From S012-109 sp964425105 (GTDB lineage Bacteria; Pseudomonadota; Gammaproteobacteria; SZUA-140): a stretch of 7,220 nucleotides of DNA. Below the pieces are notes generated by a model. The model saw nothing but the letters and a program-made list of their open reading frames with translations. It was not told the DNA's origin and did no database searches. Positions 5,934 to 7,220 of this stretch are shown here, piece after piece. Position numbers and translations under genes: made by a program. Where the stretch lies: the NCBI GenBank assembly GCA_964425105.1, contig CAYRLE010000100.1:1-7220 (forward strand), given 5' to 3'. Each line of letters begins with the position of its first letter. The stretch's first letter is position 1.

Positions 5934-7220
5934 TCAAACCTTGAATCGTCCCACCAACACTTGCAGCTCACTGGCCAGGCGCGCCAGGTCTTCACTGGCC
6001 GAGGCCGTCTGCTGCGCACCCAGTGACGTCTGATTGGCCATGTCGGTGATAGACACTACATTGCGGTTGATCTCCTCGGCCACGGCACCCTGCTGCTCAG
6101 AGGCGCTGGCGATCTGGGTGCTCATCTCATTGATCTGTTCTACAGATTGGGAAATGGTGGCCAGCGACTGGCCGGCCTGATTCGCCTTCTCAACTACCGC
6201 ATGGGTTTGTTCGCGACTCATTTCCATTACTTCCACTGCCTTGTGGGAACCATTCTGGAGCTTCTCGATAATCTGATTGATCTCCTCCGTGGATTCCTGC
6301 GTCCGCCCGGCGAGAGTACGCACCTCGTCGGCGACCACCGCAAAACCCCGCCCCTGCTCTCCGGCGCGCGCAGCCTCGATCGCTGCATTGAGGGCCAACA
6401 GATTGGTCTGTTCCGCCACCCCACGAATCACCTCCAGCACAGTACTGATGTTCTCACTGTCCTGCTCCAGCTGCTGAATGACGCCGGCTGCATGGTCGAT
6501 TCGTTCGGCAAGCTGCTGTATCGCAACCACCGTATCATCCACCATCCTCCGGCCTTCCGCGGTTTCCCTGCTGGCTTCCTGCGAGGCATTCGCAGTCTTG
6601 ATGATACTGCCATTGACATCCTGTACCGTCGCGCTCATCTCGTTGATCGCAGTCGCCACTTCCTCGGTCTGCGCCTGTTGCTCACAGATACTTTGGCTGG
6701 CCTGCTCAGTAATGGCGGTCAACTCTTCTGATGAAGCTGCAACCTGCTGGGACGATGAGGAAATCTTGGCAACCAATGCCCCGAAGCCATCTGCCATGCG
6801 GTTGAAGCTGCTAGCAACCTGGCTCAGTTCATCATGGGTATTCAGGTTGATGCGCGCTGTCATGTCGCCATCCGCCAAGCGGCTGATAGACTGATCAATG
6901 GCACGGATACTGTCGCTGACAGAGAAATAGAAACCACCGAACAGATAGGCAATCAACAGCAGCACAACAACCGAAACAGCCAAGGTCATTGTTTCCTTGC
7001 CCCCCTCAACGGCCACTCGGTCTGCCAAAATGCCATCCAATACCGGAAGAATGGCATCATAAAGCCTGAATGATGCTTGGATAGCCTCCGTGCCTGAAGT
7101 GAAGACTTCGTCGGCGCGCACCTTGGTCTTCTTGTGTTCCATCAGGTTCTTGGAAATGAAATCAAAGAACGCCTTGGTCCTGTTGACGGACGTAAGACCA
7201 ACGCCCTTGAGGCCCATTTC
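5934..7220 (-). CDS. methyl-accepting chemotaxis protein, C-terminal part (5' end outside window)
   Basis: The frame stays open to the right edge (the codon at 7218-7220 reads Glu), so the true start and part of the sensor domain are missing. Numbering from the Met at 7217: residues 1-75 are a mostly helical, probably periplasmic segment; 77-99 a transmembrane helix; about 98-150 a HAMP linker (ISRLADGDMTARI, 111-123); the remainder is the coiled-coil MCP signalling domain, with the conserved hairpin tip EQTNLLALNAAIEAARAG (269-286) and GRGFAVVADEVRTLAGR (289-305), which binds CheA and CheW. The Gln/Glu/Ala-rich helices flanking it carry possible methylation sites. The C terminus (LVGRFKV) has no CheR-binding pentapeptide. 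It controls flagellar or twitching motility through CheA; the ligand is unknown. The GGDEF-EAL gene follows on the same strand after 242 nt. Confidence 0.93.
   Translation of the reverse strand, partial: EMGLKGVGLTSVNRTKAFFDFISKNLMEHKKTKVRADEVFTSGTEAIQASFRLYDAILPVLDGILADRVAVEGGKETMTLAVSVVVLLLIAYLFGGFYFSVSDSIRAIDQSISRLADGDMTARINLNTHDELSQVASSFNRMADGFGALVAKISSSSQQVAASSEELTAITEQASQSICEQQAQTEEVATAINEMSATVQDVNGSIIKTANASQEASRETAEGRRMVDDTVVAIQQLAERIDHAAGVIQQLEQDSENISTVLEVIRGVAEQTNLLALNAAIEAARAGEQGRGFAVVADEVRTLAGRTQESTEEINQIIEKLQNGSHKAVEVMEMSREQTHAVVEKANQAGQSLATISQSVEQINEMSTQIASASEQQGAVAEEINRNVVSITDMANQTSLGAQQTASASEDLARLASELQVLVGRFKV

Noticed and set aside
6147..6731. 194-codon plus-strand frame opposite the MCP gene
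   Set aside because: Antisense shadow of the highly conserved MCP signalling domain; the minus-strand product is unmistakable.

Overview
The window reads as ordinary proteobacterial chromosome, most likely from a motile, environmental gammaproteobacterium. The reasons are the protein families (DUF3391-type HD-GYP, globin-coupled GGDEF-EAL, MCP chemoreceptor, TSUP anion exporter), the moderately GC-rich coding DNA with AT-rich control regions, and good sigma70-like promoter matches. The exact genus cannot be told from sequence reading alone. No RNA genes, insertion sequences, CRISPR arrays or phage genes were seen.

Layout, left to right. (1) 22-762, minus strand: a TSUP/TauE-SafE family membrane transporter. 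(2) 763-1023: a divergent control region with a sigma28-like promoter match, a 10-bp palindrome and a GC-rich hairpin in front of the next gene. (3) 1024-2301, plus: a DUF3391 + HD-GYP protein whose HD dyad is replaced by Ser-Glu. (4) 2302-2758: a 457-nt non-coding stretch with an 11-bp hairpin after the HD-GYP gene, two good sigma70-like promoters, and several small inverted repeats that would lie in a long leader RNA. (5) 2759-3427, plus: a receiver + ANTAR protein whose receiver has Asn where the phosphoacceptor Asp should be. (6) 3421-5691, minus, overlapping the previous gene tail-to-tail by 7 bp: a four-domain globin sensor - PAS - GGDEF - EAL protein with a degenerate GGDRF motif and an intact EAL domain. 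(7) 5692-5933: its leader and a strong sigma70-like promoter. (8) 5934-7220, minus: the C-terminal part of a methyl-accepting chemotaxis protein, cut by the window edge.

Taken together, 1024-7220 is a sensory and cyclic-di-GMP signalling cluster: a chemoreceptor, a probable heme-based gas sensor driving c-di-GMP hydrolysis, an RNA-binding ANTAR regulator and an HD-GYP-family protein. The most notable point is that three neighbouring signalling proteins each lack a hallmark catalytic or phosphorylation residue (HD to SE, Asp to Asn, GGDEF to GGDRF), while the EAL active site is complete. This suggests a circuit that works by ligand binding and protein or RNA interaction more than by classical enzymatic or phosphorelay chemistry, with the EAL domain as the one clearly competent c-di-GMP enzyme. 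The domain calls are firm; the circuit idea is inference.
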